From contig JAUCBJ010009006.1 of assembly GCA_032718475.1 (NCBI GenBank), forward strand, positions 1 to 64,000: DNA of 64,000 bases, in the 5' to 3' direction. Each line of letters opens with the position of its first letter. Position 1 is the first letter of the stretch. The DNA comes from Nemertoderma westbladi (Eukaryota > Xenacoelomorpha > Nemertodermatida > Nemertodermatidae). Positions 34,187-48,538 of the stretch are shown in pieces. Below the pieces are notes generated by a model that had not been told where the DNA came from, searched no databases, and saw only the letters and a list, made by a program, of their open reading frames with translations. A program made the position numbers and the translations under genes.

Positions 34187-37100
34187 GTTTTATCCGCTGA
34201 GACATACCGAATTACCTTTCAGCGACCTTTTTATCCACTGAGACATACAAAATTCTCTTTCAGCAACCTTTTTATCCGCTGAGACATACAAAATTATCTT
34301 TCAGCAACCTTTTTATCCGCTGAGACATACAGAATTATCTTTCAGCGACCTTTTTATCCGCTGAGACATACAAAATTATCTTTCAGCGACCTTTTTATCC
34401 GCTGAGACATACAAAATTATCTTTCAGCGACCTTTTTATCCGCTGAGACATACAAAATTCTCTTTCAGCGGCCTTTTTATCCGGTGAATTCTATTTCAGC
34501 GGCCTTTTTATCCGCTGAGACATACAAAATTCTCTTTCAGCGGCCTTTTTATCCGCTGAGACATACAGAATTCTCTTTCAGCAACCTTTTTATCCGCTGA
34601 GACATACAAAATTCTCTTTCAGCGGCCTTTTTATCCGCTGAGACATACAAAATTCTCTTTCAGCGGCCTTTTTATCCGCTGAGACATACAAAATTCTCTT
34701 TCAGCGGCCTTTTTATCCGCTGAGACATACAAAATTCTCTTTCAGCGGCCTTTTTATCCGCTGAGACATACAAAATTCTCTTTCAGCGACCTTTTTATCC
34801 GCTGAGACATACAAAATTATCTTTCAGCAAACTTTTTATCCGCTGAGACATACAAAATTATCTTTCAGCGGCCTTTTTATCCGCTGAGACATACAAAATT
34901 CTCTTTCAGCGGCCTTTTTATCCGCTGAGACATACAAAATTCTCTTTCAGCGACCTTTTTATCCGCTGAGACATACAGAATTATCTTTCAGCAAACTTTT
35001 TATCCGCTGAGACATACAGAATTCTCTTTCAGCGGCCTTTTTATCCGCTGAGACATACAAAATTCTCTTTCAGCGGCCTTTTTATCCGCTGAGACATACA
35101 AAATTCTCTTTCAGCAAACTTTTTATCCGCTGAGACATACAGAATTATCTTTCAGCGGCCTTTTTATCCGCTGAGACATACAAAATTCTCTTTCAGCGGC
35201 CTTTTTATCCGCTGAGACATACAAAATTCTCTTTCAGCGGCCTTTTTATCCGCTGAGACATACAAAATTCTCTTTCAGCGGCCTTTTTATCCGCTGAGAC
35301 ATACAGAATTATCTTTCAGCGACCTTTTTATCCGCTGAGACATACAAAATTCTCTTTCAGCGGCCTTTTTATCCGCTGAGACATACAAAATTATCTTTCA
35401 GCGACCTTTTTATCCGCTGAGACATACAAAATTATCTTTCAGCGGCCTTTTTATCCGCTGAGACATACAGAATTATCTTTCAGCGACCTTTTTATCCGTT
35501 GAGACATACAAAATTCTCTTTCAGCGACCTTTTTATCCGCTGAGACATACAAAATTCTCTTTCAGCGGCCTTTTTATCCGCTGAGACATACAAAATTCTC
35601 TTTCAGCGGCCTTTTTATCCGCTGAGACATACAAAATTCTCTTTCAGCGGCCTTTTTATCCGCTGAGACATACAAAATTCTCTTTCAGCGGCCTTTTTAT
35701 CCGCTGAGACATATAGAATTATCTTTCAGCGACCTTTTTATCCGCTGAGACATACAAAATTCTCTTTCAGCGGCCTTTTTATCCGCTGAGACATACAGAA
35801 TTATCTTTCAGCGACCTTTTTATCCGTTGAGACATACAAAATTCTCTTTCAGCGACCTTTTTATCCGCTGAGACATACAAAATTCTCTTTCAGCGGCCTT
35901 TTTATCCGCTGAGACATACAAAATTCTCTTTCAGCGGCCTTTTTATCCGCTGAGACATACAAAATTCTCTTTCAGCGGCCTTTTTATCCGCTGAGACATA
36001 TAGAATTATCTTTCAGCGACCTTTTTATCCGCTGAGACATACAAAATTCTCTTTCAGCGGCCTTTTTATCCGCTGAGACATACAGAATTATCTTTCAGCG
36101 ACCTTTTTATCCGTTGAGACATACAAAATTCTCTTTCAGCGACCTTTTTATCCGCTGAGACATACAGAATTATCTTTCAGCGACCTTTTTATCCGTTGAG
36201 ACATACAAAATTCTCTTTCAGCGACCTTTTTATCCGCTGAGACATACAAAATTCTCTTTCAGCGGCCTTTTTATCCGCTGAGACATACAAAATTATCTTT
36301 CAGCGGCCTTTTTATCCGCTGAGACATATAGAATTATCTTTCAGCGACCTTTTTATCCGCTGAGACATACAAAATTCTCTTTCAGCGGCCTTTTTATCCG
36401 CTGAGACATACAGAATTATCTTTCAGCGACCTTTTTATCCGTTGAGACATACAAAATTCTCTTTCAGCGACCTTTTTATCCGCTGAGACATACAAAATTC
36501 TCTTTCAGCGACCTTTTTATCCGCTGAGACATACAAAATTCTCTTTCAGCTGCCTTTTTATCCGCTGAGACATACAAAATTCTCTTTCAGCGGCCTTTTT
36601 ATCCGCTGAGACATACAAAATTCTCTTTCAGCGGCCTTTTTATCCGCTGAGACATACAGAATTCTGTTTCAGCGACCTTTTTATCCGCTGAGACATACAA
36701 AATTCTCTTTCAGCGGCCTTTTTATCCGCTGAGACATACAAAATTCTCTTTCAGCAAACTTTTTATCCGCTGAGACATACAGAATTATCTTTCAGCGACC
36801 TTTTTATCCGCTGAGACATACAAAATTCTCTTTCAGCTGACCTTTTTATCCGCTGAGACATACAAAATTCTCTTTCAGCGGCCTTTTTATCCGCTGAGAC
36901 ATACAAAATTCTCTTTCAGCGGCCTTTTTATCCGCTGAGACATATAAAATTATCTTTCAGCGACCTTTTTATCCGCTGAGACATACAAAATTCTCTTTCA
37001 GCGGCCTTTTTATCCGCTGAGACATACAAAATTATCTTTCAGCGACCTTTTTATCCGCTGAGACATACAAAATTCTCTTTCAGCGGCCTTTTTATCCGCT

Positions 37101-37277
37101 GAGACATACAAAATTATCTTTCAGCGGCCTTTTTATCCGCTGAGACATACACAATTCTCTTTCAGCGACCTTTTTATCCGTTGAGACATACAAAATTCTC
37201 TTTCAGCAACCTTTTATCCGCCGAGACATACAAAATTATCTTTTAGCGACCTTTTTATCCGCTGAGACATACAAAAT
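34187..37277. repeat. 41-bp monomer array 5 (~75 copies)
   Basis: Tandem monomers. A block of several monomers ending in CATATAGAATTATC recurs at about 35700, 36000 and 36325, a local higher-order repeat. Confidence 0.95.
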
Positions 37278-38920
37278 TTCTATATTGTTCACAATATATC
37301 CATATTGGGAGCAATAATTATTAGCTCAAATTAATTAGTTACAATCCATTCAATATTCAAATAAAAATAATGTTAATTTAATTTAATTACATTTTATCGT
37401 AAAATAATTCATAGTGTCGAAGATTCACTGGGCAGGTGTAAAACGCGGATCCGGATTCCAAAATTATCAATTAAGGGAACGGAGCAGGTTACAGTGGCAC
37501 GTTATTTAAACCAAAACAATGAACTAAAGTCAATTGAACAGGTTATAGTTTTATTTTTGGGAGTTTATAAAAATGTAAAAAAATCGACTTCCGAGGGACA
37601 ATGTTAAATGTAGAATCCGGATCCGCGTTTTACTGTGACCCAGATTCACTGAGGTTTTATGCAAACTTTTATCAATAGAGCGATGATTATATTGAATTCG
37701 CCACTAATTGAATGCCACCCCAAATTAGATGATTTCATACTAAAAAAATTATTTAGCACCAAATATATTTTGTTGTAGCACCAATTCACATCCCCAATTT
37801 TGAATATCCCTCTCACCAAAAACAATTATTCATCCCCCAAAACCAGGCCCGTATGGTGACCATAATATCTGGGGGGGGGGGGGGGGGGGCAGAGGCCAAA
37901 TCTGGGGGGCATATAGCTTTCGTTTATTATTTTGGTTCCCCCAACACGCCTCTGTAACCTGCTCCTTTACTAACTGTAACAACACGCCTCTGTAACCTGC
38001 TCCTTGTAGAGTGTTTGCGAACCGTTAAGGTGGCGTACAACTCTGCATTCAGACATCTATTTGAGTATAGGCGTTGCGACGACGCTGACACAATATTTGT
38101 CTGCCACCGTGTTAACAACTTCAAAGCTGTCAGCCGGGTACTGGCATTCTCGTTGCGTAATCGCGTCGCAATTTCCTGCAATCCAATCCTTGTACAGTAG
38201 CTTGTGCAAACTTAGGTTACTCATCTCTCACTGATCGATGGGATGTGCTGCTTCTGTAATGCTCACCCCCCACTTCATGGCTTGCCCCCACATTATCGCG
38301 GCCTTCTCATATTTCAAATCCTTGCAAATATTATATAATATGAATTAATTCAATGTATATCTTATTATTTTTTTTTGAATACATCACACGCTACCGGTAC
38401 TCAATTTTAATATTTAATATTTTGAATTCAGTAATGGGAATTGCTATTCTTTCGGTATTGGTTGGGCAGTGCCTGAGTGTATCTTTTTTTTGTTTTTTTT
38501 TGTATAATATTGTGCTTTCAAATTGCAAATGCGGTACCTTGGATATCGATTTAATTTAGTATTCTATATAGTATTCAATGTATCCTTGTGCATTTAGGTA
38601 TTAATTGTGCTATGCTGTTAAATTTGGTAGTAATAATCTGTACAGTATGTTTTATGGGCTCTGCCCGATGAATAAACTTGAAATTGAAAAATTGAAATTT
38701 ACTAACCTGCACCTTTAAAAGGGAATGGGAAATGGGACCTAACGCTCTTTGGGACGACTTTACCTCTTTGCTTTGTACAGAAAGGGCAGTAAAGTTCTTT
38801 GATCTTTGTTTTATACTCACCCGACGATCCTCGTACCAATAGCGCCACTGAGTGTCTGTTTATTTTGGTAGAATATTTGATTATTTTGGGGGAAATAAGC
38901 ATTTTTTTTTTGGGGAATAT
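37278..38920. repeat. Macrosatellite spacer 5
   Basis: Same content, with a G tract of 19 and the A7 form. Confidence 0.9.
37431..37642. mobile_element. MITE-like element in spacer 5
   Basis: Copy of the TIR element described for spacer 1. Confidence 0.7.
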
Positions 38921-41323
38921 GTTTTATCCGCTGAGACATACCGAATTACCTTTCAGCGACCTTTTTATCCACTGAGACATAAAAATTCTCTTTCAGCAAC
39001 CTTTTTATCCGCTGAGACATACAAAATTATCTTTCAGCAACCTTTTTATCCGCTGAGACATACAGAATTATCTTTCAGCGACCTTTTTATCCGCTGAGAC
39101 ATACAAAATTATCTTTCAGCGACCTTTTTATCCGCTGAGACATACAAAATTATCTTTCAGCGACCTTTTTATCCGCTGAGACATACAAAATTCTCTTTCA
39201 GCGGCCTTTTTATCCGCTGAGACATACAAAATTCTCTTTCAGCGACCTTTTTATCCGCTGAGACATACAAAATTATCTTTCAGCGACCTTTTTATCCGCT
39301 GAGACATACAAAATTATCTTTCAGCGGCCTTTTTATCCGCTGAGACATACAAAATTCTCTTTCAGCGGCCTTTTTATCCGCTGAGACATACAGAATTCTG
39401 TTTCAGCGACCTTTTTATCCGTTGAGACATACAAAATTCTCTTTCAGCGACCTTTTTATCCGCTGAGACATACAAAATTATCTTTCAGCGACCTTTTTAT
39501 CCGCTGAGACATACAAAATTATCTTTCAGCGACCTTTTTATCCGCTGAGACATACAAAATTCTCTTTCAGCGGCCTTTTTATCCGCTGAGACATACAAAA
39601 TTCTCTTTCAGCGACCTTTTTATCCGCTGAGACATACAAAATTCTCTTTCAGCGACCTTTTTATCCGCTGAGACATACAAAATTATCTTTCAGCGACCTT
39701 TTTATCCGCTGAGACATACAAAATTATCTTTCAGCGACCTTTTTATCCGCTGAGACATACAAAATTCTCTTTCAGCGGCCTTTTTATCCGCTGAGACATA
39801 CAAAATTATCTTTCAGCGACCTTTTTATCCGCTGAGACATACAGAATTCTCTTTCAGCGGCCTTTTTATCCGCTGAGACATACAAAATTATCTTTCAGCG
39901 ACCTTTTTATCCGCTGAGACATACAAAATTCTCTTTCAGCGACCTTTTTATCCGCTGAGACATACAAAATTATCTTTCAGCGACCTTTTTATCCGCTGAG
40001 ACATACAAAATTATCTTTCAGCGACCTTTTTATCCGCTGAGACATACAAAATTCTCTTTCAGCGACCTTTTTATCCGCTGAGACATACAAAATTATCTTT
40101 CAGCGACCTTTTTATCCGCTGAGACATACAAAATTCTCTTTCAGCGACCTTTTTATCCGCTGAGACATACAAAATTCTCTTTCAGCGGCCTTTTTATCCG
40201 CTGAGACATACAGAATTATCTTTCAGCGACCTTTTTATCCGCTGAGACATACAAAATTCTCTTTCAGCGGCCTTTTTATCCGCTGAGACATACAAAATTA
40301 TCTTTCAGCGACCTTTTTATCCGCTGAGACATACAAAATTCTCTTTCAGCGGCCTTTTTATCCGCTGAGACATACAAAATTCTCTTTCAGCGGCCTTTTT
40401 ATCCGCTGAGACATACAAAATTATCTTTCAGCAACCTTTTTATCCGCTGAGACATACAAAATTATCTTTCAGCGACCTTTTTATCCGCTGAGACATACAA
40501 AATTCTCTTTCAGCGGCCTTTTTATCCGCTGAGACATACAAAATTATCTTTCAGCGACCTTTTTATCCGCTGAGACATACAAAATTCTCTTTCAGCGACC
40601 TTTTTATCCGCTGAGACATACAAAATTATCTTTCAGCGACCTTTTTATCCGCTGAGACATACAAAATTCTCTTTCAGCGACCTTTTTATCCGCTGAGACA
40701 TACAAAATTCTCTTTCAGCGGCCTTTTTATCCGCTGAGACATACAGAATTCTCTTTCAGCGACCTTTTTATCCGCTGAGACATACAGAATTCTCTTTCAG
40801 CGACCTTTTTATCCGCTGAGACATACAAAATTATCTTTCAGCAACCTTTTTATCCGCTGAGACATACAAAATTATCTTTCAGCGACCTTTTTATCCGCTG
40901 AGACATACAAAATTCTCTTTCAGCGGCCTTTTTATCCGCTGAGACATACAAAATTATCTTTCAGCGACCTTTTTATCCGCTGAGACATACAAAATTATCT
41001 TTCAGCGACCTTTTTATCCGCTGAGACATACAAAATTATCTTTCAGCGACCTTTTTATCCGCTGAGACATACAAAATTATCTTTCAGCGACCTTTTTATC
41101 CGCTGAGACATACAAAATTCTCTTTCAGCGGCCTTTTTATCCGCTGAGACATACAAAATTATCTTTCAGCGACCTTTTTATCCGCTGAGACATACAAAAT
41201 TCTCTTTCAGCGACCTTTTTATCCGCTGAGACATACAAAATTCTCTTTCAGCAACCTTTTTATCCGCTGAGACATACAAAATTATCTTTCAGCGACCTTT
41301 TTATCCGCTGAGACATACAAAAT
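38921..41323. repeat. 41-bp monomer array 6 (~59 copies)
   Basis: This is the most regular array. It has few of the CCGTTGAG or CCGCCGAG variants and no 31-bp monomers that I noticed. Confidence 0.95.
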
Positions 41324-42970
41324 TTCTATATTGTTCACAATATATCCATATTGGGAGCAATAATTATTAGCTCAAATTAATTAGTTACAATCCATTCAAT
41401 ATTCAAATAAAAATAATGTTAATTTAATTTAATTACATTTTATCGTAAAATAATTCATAGTGTCGAAGATTCACTGGGCAGGTGTAAAACGCGGATCCGG
41501 ATTCCAAAATTATCAATTAAGGGAACGGAGCAGGTTACAGTGGCACGTTATTTAAACCAAAACAATAAACTAAAGTCAATTGAACAGGTTATAGTTTTAT
41601 TTTTGGGAGTTTATAAAAATGTAAAAAAAATCGACTTCCGAGGGACAATGTTAAATGTAGAATCCGGATCCGCGTTTTACTGTGACCCAGATTCACTGAG
41701 GTTTTATGCAAACTTTTATCAATAGAGCGATGATTATATTGAATTCGCCACTAATTGAATGCCACCCCAAATTAGATGATTTCATACCAAAAAAATTATT
41801 TAGCACCAAATATATTTTGTTGTAGCACCAATTCACATCCCCAATTTTGAATATCCCTCTCACCAAAAACAATTATTCATCCCCCAAAACCAGGCCCGTA
41901 TGGTGACCATAATATCTGGGGGGGGGGGGGGGGGGGGGGCAGAGGCCAAATCTGGGGGGCATATAGCTTTCGTTTATTATTTTGGTTCCCCCAACACGCC
42001 TCTGTAACCTGCTCCTTTACTAACTGTAACAACACGCCTCTGTAACCTGCTCCTTGTAGAGTGTTTGCGAACCGTTAAGGTGGCGTACAACTCTGCATTC
42101 AGACATCTATTTGAGTATAGGCGTTGCGACGACGCTGACACAATATTTGTCTGCCACCGTGTTAACAACTTCAAAGCTGTCAGCCGGGTACTGGCATTCT
42201 CGTTGCGTAATCGCGTCGCAATTTCCTGCAATCCAATCCTTGTACAGTAGCTTGTGCAAACTTAGGTTACTCATCTCTCACTGATCGATGGGATGTGCTG
42301 CTTCTGTAATGCTCACCCCCCACTTCATGGCTTGCCCCCACATTATCGCGGCCTTCTCATATTTCAAATCCTTGCAAATATTATATAATATGAATTAATT
42401 CAATGTATATCTTATTATTTTTTTTTGAATACATCACACGCTACCGGTACTCAATTTTAATATTTAATATTTTGAATTCAGTAATGGGAATTGCTATTCT
42501 TTCGGTATTGGTTGGGCAGTGCCTGAGTGTATCTTTTTTTTGTTTTTTTTTGTATAATATTGTGCTTTCAAATTGCAAATGCGGTACCTTGGATATCGAT
42601 TTAATTTAGTATTCTATATAGTATTCAATGTATCCTTGTGCATTTAGGTATTAATTGTGCTATGCTGTTAAATTTGGTAGTAATAATCTGTACAGTATGT
42701 TTTATGGGCTCTGCCCGATGAATAAATTTGAAATTGAAAAATTGAAATTTACTAACCTGCACCTTTAAAAGGGAATGGGAAATGGGACCTAACGCTCTTT
42801 GGGACGACTTTACCTCTTTGCTTTGTACAGAAAGGGCAGTAAAGTTCTTTGATCTTTGTTTTATACTCACCCGACGATCCTCGTACCAATAGCGCCACTG
42901 AGTGTCTGTTTATTTTGGTAGAATATTTGATTATTTTGGGGGAAATAAGCATTTTTTTTTTGGGGAATAT
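41324..42970. repeat. Macrosatellite spacer 6
   Basis: Same content, with a G tract of 22, the A8 form and CAATAAAC in place of CAATGAAC, shared with spacers 7 and 8. Confidence 0.9.
41477..41689. mobile_element. MITE-like element in spacer 6
   Basis: Copy of the TIR element, A8 form. Confidence 0.7.
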
Positions 42971-44429
42971 GTTTTATCCGCTGAGACATACCGAATTACC
43001 TTTCAGCGACCTTTTTATCCACTGAGACATAAAAATTCTCTTTCAGCAACCTTTTTATCCGCTGAGACATACAAAATTATCTTTCAGCAACCTTTTTATC
43101 CGCTGAGACATACAAAATTCTCTTTCAGCGACCTTTTTATCCGCTGAGACATACAAAATTCTCTTTCAGCGACCTTTTTATCCGCTGAGACATACAAAAT
43201 TATCTTTCAGCGACCTTTTTATCCGCTGAGACATACAAAATTCTCTTTCAGCGGCCTTTTTATCCGCTGAGACATACAAAATTCTCTTTCAGCGACCTTT
43301 TTATCCGCTGAGACATACAAAATTCTCTTTCAGCGACCTTTTTATCCGCTGAGACATACAGAATTATCTTTCAGCGACCTTTTTATCCGCTGAGACATAC
43401 AAAATTCTCTTTCAGCGGCCTTTTTATCCGCTGAGACATACAAAATTCTCTTTCAGCAACCTTTTTATCCGCTGAGACATACAAAATTCTCTTTCAGCGG
43501 CCTTTTTATCCGCTGAGACATACAAAATTCTCTTTCAGCGGCCTTTTTATCCGCTGAGACATACAAAATTCTCTTTCAGCGGCCTTTTTATCCGCTGAGA
43601 CATACAGAATTCTCTTTCAGCGACCTTTTTATCCGCTGAGACATACAAAATTCTCTTTCAGCGGCCTTTTTATCCGCTGAGACATACAAAATTATCTTTC
43701 AGCGACCTTTTTATCCGCTGAGACATACAAAATTCTCTTTCAGCGGCCTTTTTATCCGCTGAGACATACAAAATTCTCTTTCAGCGGCCTTTTTATCCGC
43801 TGAGACATACAAAATTCTCTTTCAGCGGCCTTTTTATCCGCTGAGACATACAAAATTCTCTTTCAGCGACCTTTTTATCCGCTGAGACATACAAAATTCT
43901 CTTTCAGCGGCCTTTTTATCCGCTGAGACATACAAAATTCTCTTTCAGCGACCTTTTTATCCGCTGAGACATACAAAATTCTCTTTCAGCGGCCTTTTTA
44001 TCCGCTGAGACATACAAAATTCTCTTTCAGCGGCCTTTTTATCCGCTGAGACATACAAAATTCTCTTTCAGCGGCCTTTTTATCCGCTGAGACATACAAA
44101 ATTATCTTTCAGCGACCTTTTTATCCGCTGAGACATACAAAATTCTCTTTCAGCGGCCTTTTTATCCGCTGAGACATACAAAATTATCTTTCAGCGACCT
44201 TTTTATCCGCTGAGACATACAAAATTCTCTTTCAGCGGCCTTTTTATCCGCTGAGACATACAAAATTCTCTTTCAGCGGCCTTTTTATCCGCTGAGACAT
44301 ACACAATTCTGTTTCAGCGACCTTTTTATCCGTTGAGACATACAAAATTCTCTTTCAGCAACCTTTTATCCGCCGAGACATACAAAATTATCTTTTAGCG
44401 ACCTTTTTATCCGCTGAGACATACAAAAT
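42971..44429. repeat. 41-bp monomer array 7 (~36 copies)
   Basis: Tandem monomers, dominated by the TTCTC and CGGC variants, with the same end signature as array 4. Confidence 0.95.
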
Positions 44430-46075
44430 TTCTATATTGTTCACAATATATCCATATTGGGAGCAATAATTATTAGCTCAAATTAATTAGTTACAATCCA
44501 TTCAATATTGAAATAAAAATAATGTTAATTTAATTTAATTACATTTTATCGTAAAATAATTCATAGTGTCGAAGATTCACTGGGCAGGTGTAAAACGCGG
44601 ATCCGGATTCCAAAATTATCAATTAAGGGAACGGAGCAGGTTACAGTGGCACGTTATTTAAACCAAAACAATAAACTAAAGTCAATTGAACAGGTTATAG
44701 TTTTATTTTTGGGAGTTTATAAAAATGTAAAAAAAATCGACTTCCGAGGGACAATGTTAAATGTAGAATCCGGATCCGCGTTTTACTGTGACCCAGATTC
44801 ACTGAGGTTTTATGCAAACTTTTATCAATAGAGCGATGATTATATTGAATTCGCCACTAATTGAATGCCACCCCAAATTAGATGATTTCATACCAAAAAA
44901 ATTATTTAGCACCAAATATATTTTGTTGTAGCACCAATTCACATCCCCAATTTTGAATATCCCTCTCACCAAAAACAATTATTCATCCCCCAAAACCAGG
45001 CCCGTATGGTGACCATAATATCTGGGGGGGGGGGGGGGGGCAGAGGCCAAATCTGGGGGGCATATAGCTTTCGTTTATTGTTTTGGTTCCCCCAACACGC
45101 CTCTGTAACCTGCTCCTTTACTAACTGTAACAACACGCCTCTGTAACCTGCTCCTTGTAGAGTGTTTGCGAACCGTTAAGGTGGCGTACAACTCTGCATT
45201 CAGACATCTATTTGAGTATAGGCGTTGCGACGACGCTGACACAATATTTGTCTGCCACCGTGTTAACAACTTCAAAGCTGTCAGCCGGGTACTGGCATTC
45301 TATTTGCGTAATCGCGTCGCAATTTCCTGCAATCCAATCCTTGTACAGTAGCTTGTGCTGTGCAAACTTAGGTTACTCATCTCTCACTGAACGATGGGAT
45401 GTGCTGCTTCTGTAATGCTCACCCCCCACTTCATGGCTTGCCCCCACATTATCGCGGCCTTCTCATATTTCAAATCCTTGCAAATATTATATAATATGAA
45501 TTAATTCAATGTATATCTTATTATTTTTTTTTGAATACATCACACGCTACCGGTACTCAATTTTAATATTTAATATTTTGAATTCAGTAATGGGAATTGC
45601 TATTCTTTCGGTATTGGTTGGGCAGTGCCTGAGTGTATCTTTTTTTTGTTTTTTTTTGTATAATATTGTGCTTTCAAATTGCAAATGCGGTACCTTGGAT
45701 ATCGATTTAATTTAGTATTCTATATAGTATTCAATGTATCCTTGTGCATTTAGGTATTAATTGTGCTATGCTGTTAAATTTGGTAGTAATAATCTGTACA
45801 GTATGTTTTATGGGCTCTGCCCGATTAATAAATTTGAAATTGAAAAATTGAAATTTACTAACCTGCACCTTTAAAAGGGAGTGGGAAATGGGACCTAACG
45901 CTCTTTGGGACGACTTTACCTCTTTGCTTTGTACAGAAAGGGCAGTAAAGTTCTTTGATCTTTGTTTTATACTCACCCGACGATCCTCGTACCAATAGCG
46001 CCACTGAGTGTCTGTTTATTTTGGTAGAATATTTGATTATTTTGGGGGAAATAAGCATTTTTTTTTGGGGAATAT
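44430..46075. repeat. Macrosatellite spacer 7
   Basis: Same content, with a G tract of 17. Changes shared only with spacer 8 (TTTATTGTTTTGG, CATTCTATTTGCG, TGAACGATGG) show these two are the closest relatives. Confidence 0.9.
44583..44795. mobile_element. MITE-like element in spacer 7
   Basis: Copy of the TIR element, A8 form. Confidence 0.7.
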
Positions 46076-46634
46076 GTTTTATCCGCTGAGACATACAGAA
46101 TTATCTTTCAGCGACCTTTTTATCCGCTGAGACATACAAAATTATCTTTCAGCGACCTTTTTATCCGCTGAGACATACAAAATTATCTTTCAGCGACCTT
46201 TTTATCCGCAGAGACATACAAAATTCTCTTTCAGCGGCCTTTTTATCCGCTGAGACATATAAAATTCTCTTTCAGCGGCCTTTTTATCCGCTGAGACATA
46301 CAAAATTCTCTTTCAGCGGCCTTTTTATCCGCTGAGACATACAAAATTCTCTTTCAGCGGCCTTTTTATCCGCTGAGACATACAAAATTCTCTTTCAGCG
46401 GCCTTTTTATCCGCTGAGACATACAAAATTATCTTTCAGCGGCCTTTTTATCCGCTGAGACATACAGAATTATCTTTCAGCGACCTTTTTATCCGCTGAG
46501 ACATACACAATTCTGTTTCAGCGACCTTTTTATCCGTTGAGACATACAAAATTCTCTTTCAGCAACCTTTTTATCCGCCGAGACATACAAAATTATCTTT
46601 CAGCGACCTTTTTATCCGCTGAGACATACAAAAT
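46076..46634. repeat. 41-bp monomer array 8 (~14 copies)
   Basis: This is the shortest array. It lacks the usual first monomers (the ACCGAATTACC and CCACTGAG variants), so it probably lost its left part by deletion between monomers. Confidence 0.95.
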
Positions 46635-46787
46635 TTCTATATTGTTCACAATATATCCATATTGGGAGCAATAATTATTAGCTCAAATTAATTAGTTACA
46701 ATCCATTCAATATTGAAATAAAAATAATGTTAATTTAATTTAATTACATTTTATCGTAAAATAATTCATAGTGTCGAAGATTCACTG

Positions 46788-47000
46788 GGCAGGTGTAAAA
46801 CGCGGATCCGGATTCCAAAATTATCAATTAAGGGAACGGAGCAGGTTACAGTGGCACGTTATTTAAACCAAAACAATAAACTAAAGTCAATTGAACAGGT
46901 TATAGTTTTATTTTTGGGAGTTTATAAAAATGTAAAAAAAATCGACTTCCGAGGGACAATGTTAAATGTAGAATCCGGATCCGCGTTTTACTGTGACCCA
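46788..47000. mobile_element. MITE-like element in spacer 8
   Basis: Copy of the TIR element, A8 form. Confidence 0.7.
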
Positions 47001-47204
47001 GATTCACTGAGGTTTTATGCAAACTTTTATCAATAGAGCGATGATTATATTGAATTCGCCACTAATTGAATGCCACCCCAAATTAGATGATTTCATACCA
47101 AAAAAATTATTTAGCACCAAATATATTTTGTTGTAGCACCAATTCACATCCCCAATTTTGAATATCCCTCTCACCAAAAACAATTATTCATCCCCCAAAA
47201 CCAG

Positions 47205-47209
47205 GCCCG
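47205..47209. repeat. Target-site duplication GCCCG (left copy)
   Basis: It matches 59333-59337. The uninterrupted spacers have a single GCCCGTATGGTGACC at this point. Confidence 0.9.
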
Positions 47210-48460
47210 TGTACGCGCTTTTGAAGACCTTTAGCAGTTTAACCTGCCAAAATTTATATGTCTTTTGGTTTATGTTCAGACTTTAGAAATTGACAAATAT
47301 TTAATACCAATAAACACAACATTAGCCGAAGCCAGCCTAGTGCGCGTCCATTCACCCGCTGGATATTCCCGGGAGACTGGGTTCGGATGTGGCTTAAATT
47401 TTATTATTGCAGTGAAGCCTACTGTATTATTCGATTGATCGTTAATAAGTAATTTCTGACAAATATTATTCACTTTCGGGAAATATTAACAGTTCCTTTA
47501 GGACGTGGCGCTCTACCTAAGTAAACAGAGTTATGACTTATACTACACGCAACGGTAAGGCTTATAATTCACGTATAAGGCGCATTCTTTAGGAAATGCT
47601 TTGTTATCGGTCACAATCATGCACACTACCGGTACCGCACAATACTGCACACTAATCTGCCGACCGTCAATGAATTTGATCACACATGAAGAGAACAGCA
47701 ATTGACCTATGTAGTGTCTATCAAATAGCATTAGGTTCACTACAAACCACGATAACATAAGTCGCAATTGTTATATATAGCCTGTCTCTCTAACCTGTAG
47801 TGTATCAAGAAAATTGGGAAATTTGGGTTCTTTATAGATGTTCTCCAAATAATAATATTCAACCAACTGATAAACACAACAGTAAATAACATTAAGACGG
47901 TAGGTTAAGATAATGTAACACGCTGACAATGCAGCAAACACAACCGATCGGGCAGATCGGGCCGAGTTGTGGGTTATATGCCGTTGGGCAGTTGGGCCGA
48001 TAACAGTTATACGTTCTATAATTTAAGCCTACTAATGTTTTACTAAAAGTCTGAAACGAGTCATTCCAAAAGCCGATGTTCTGGCGTAGGAGGAATAACA
48101 ACACTGTCCTCTGTCCCTGTTGCAGGTATCTTTTACACAGAGAGGAATAGCTCTCATTGGCAGAACACCAGATTCCACAGGTTCCACGAATATCTAAATG
48201 CCGAACTATCAGGATTTTTGCATCCCTTGGCCAGCACACAAAATGAGTCACTCCGCTCGGTTGTCCTGGTTGCATACTCTGCTGCTATAGCTCTGGTTGG
48301 CCGATAGAACATAGCAAAGAACCCCTCGTACAGCAAATCAGCCAATCAGCCGGTCGCTTGTACCATTCGAGTTAGTGAGCCTTTTAGAGTATTCCAGCGC
48401 CTGGGGGGAAACTGGATTGCAAAGCAAAAGGGCCAGTTATATCCCACAGAAGCTTTTACA
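47210..48460 (-). repeat. 3' LTR of the minus-strand element
   Basis: 1,251 bp, matching 58082-59332 at a constant offset of 10,872. On the minus strand it begins TGTAAAAGC and ends GCGCGTACA. A TATA-like CTATATATAAC lies at about 47770-47780 and AATAAA at 47400-47405. Short frames of 63-127 codons inside it occur identically in both LTRs and have no gene features. Confidence 0.95.
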
Positions 48461-48470
48461 CCGCTCCCAG
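48461..48470 (-). promoter_or_regulatory. Polypurine tract of the minus-strand element
   Basis: CTGGGAGCGG on the minus strand is directly followed by the TG of the 3' LTR, the expected plus-strand primer. GGGAGCGG also occurs at 50663-50672 (minus) and at 15515 in the plus-strand BEL element. Confidence 0.75.
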
Positions 48471-48538
48471 AAAATGGGATTTAAGTCTATAAAATATACA
48501 AAATCACAGTTTCTAATATACGTAAATACTCTAAACAG

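Larger units (their letters stand above)
46635..47209. repeat. Macrosatellite spacer 8, left part
   Basis: The spacer is interrupted after GGCCCG by the minus-strand retrotransposon. The last five bases (47205-47209, GCCCG) are repeated at 59333-59337 as the target-site duplication. Confidence 0.95.

Noticed and set aside
47892-48275. 127-codon frame inside both LTRs
   Set aside because: It lies within identical LTR copies and no gene features are visible.
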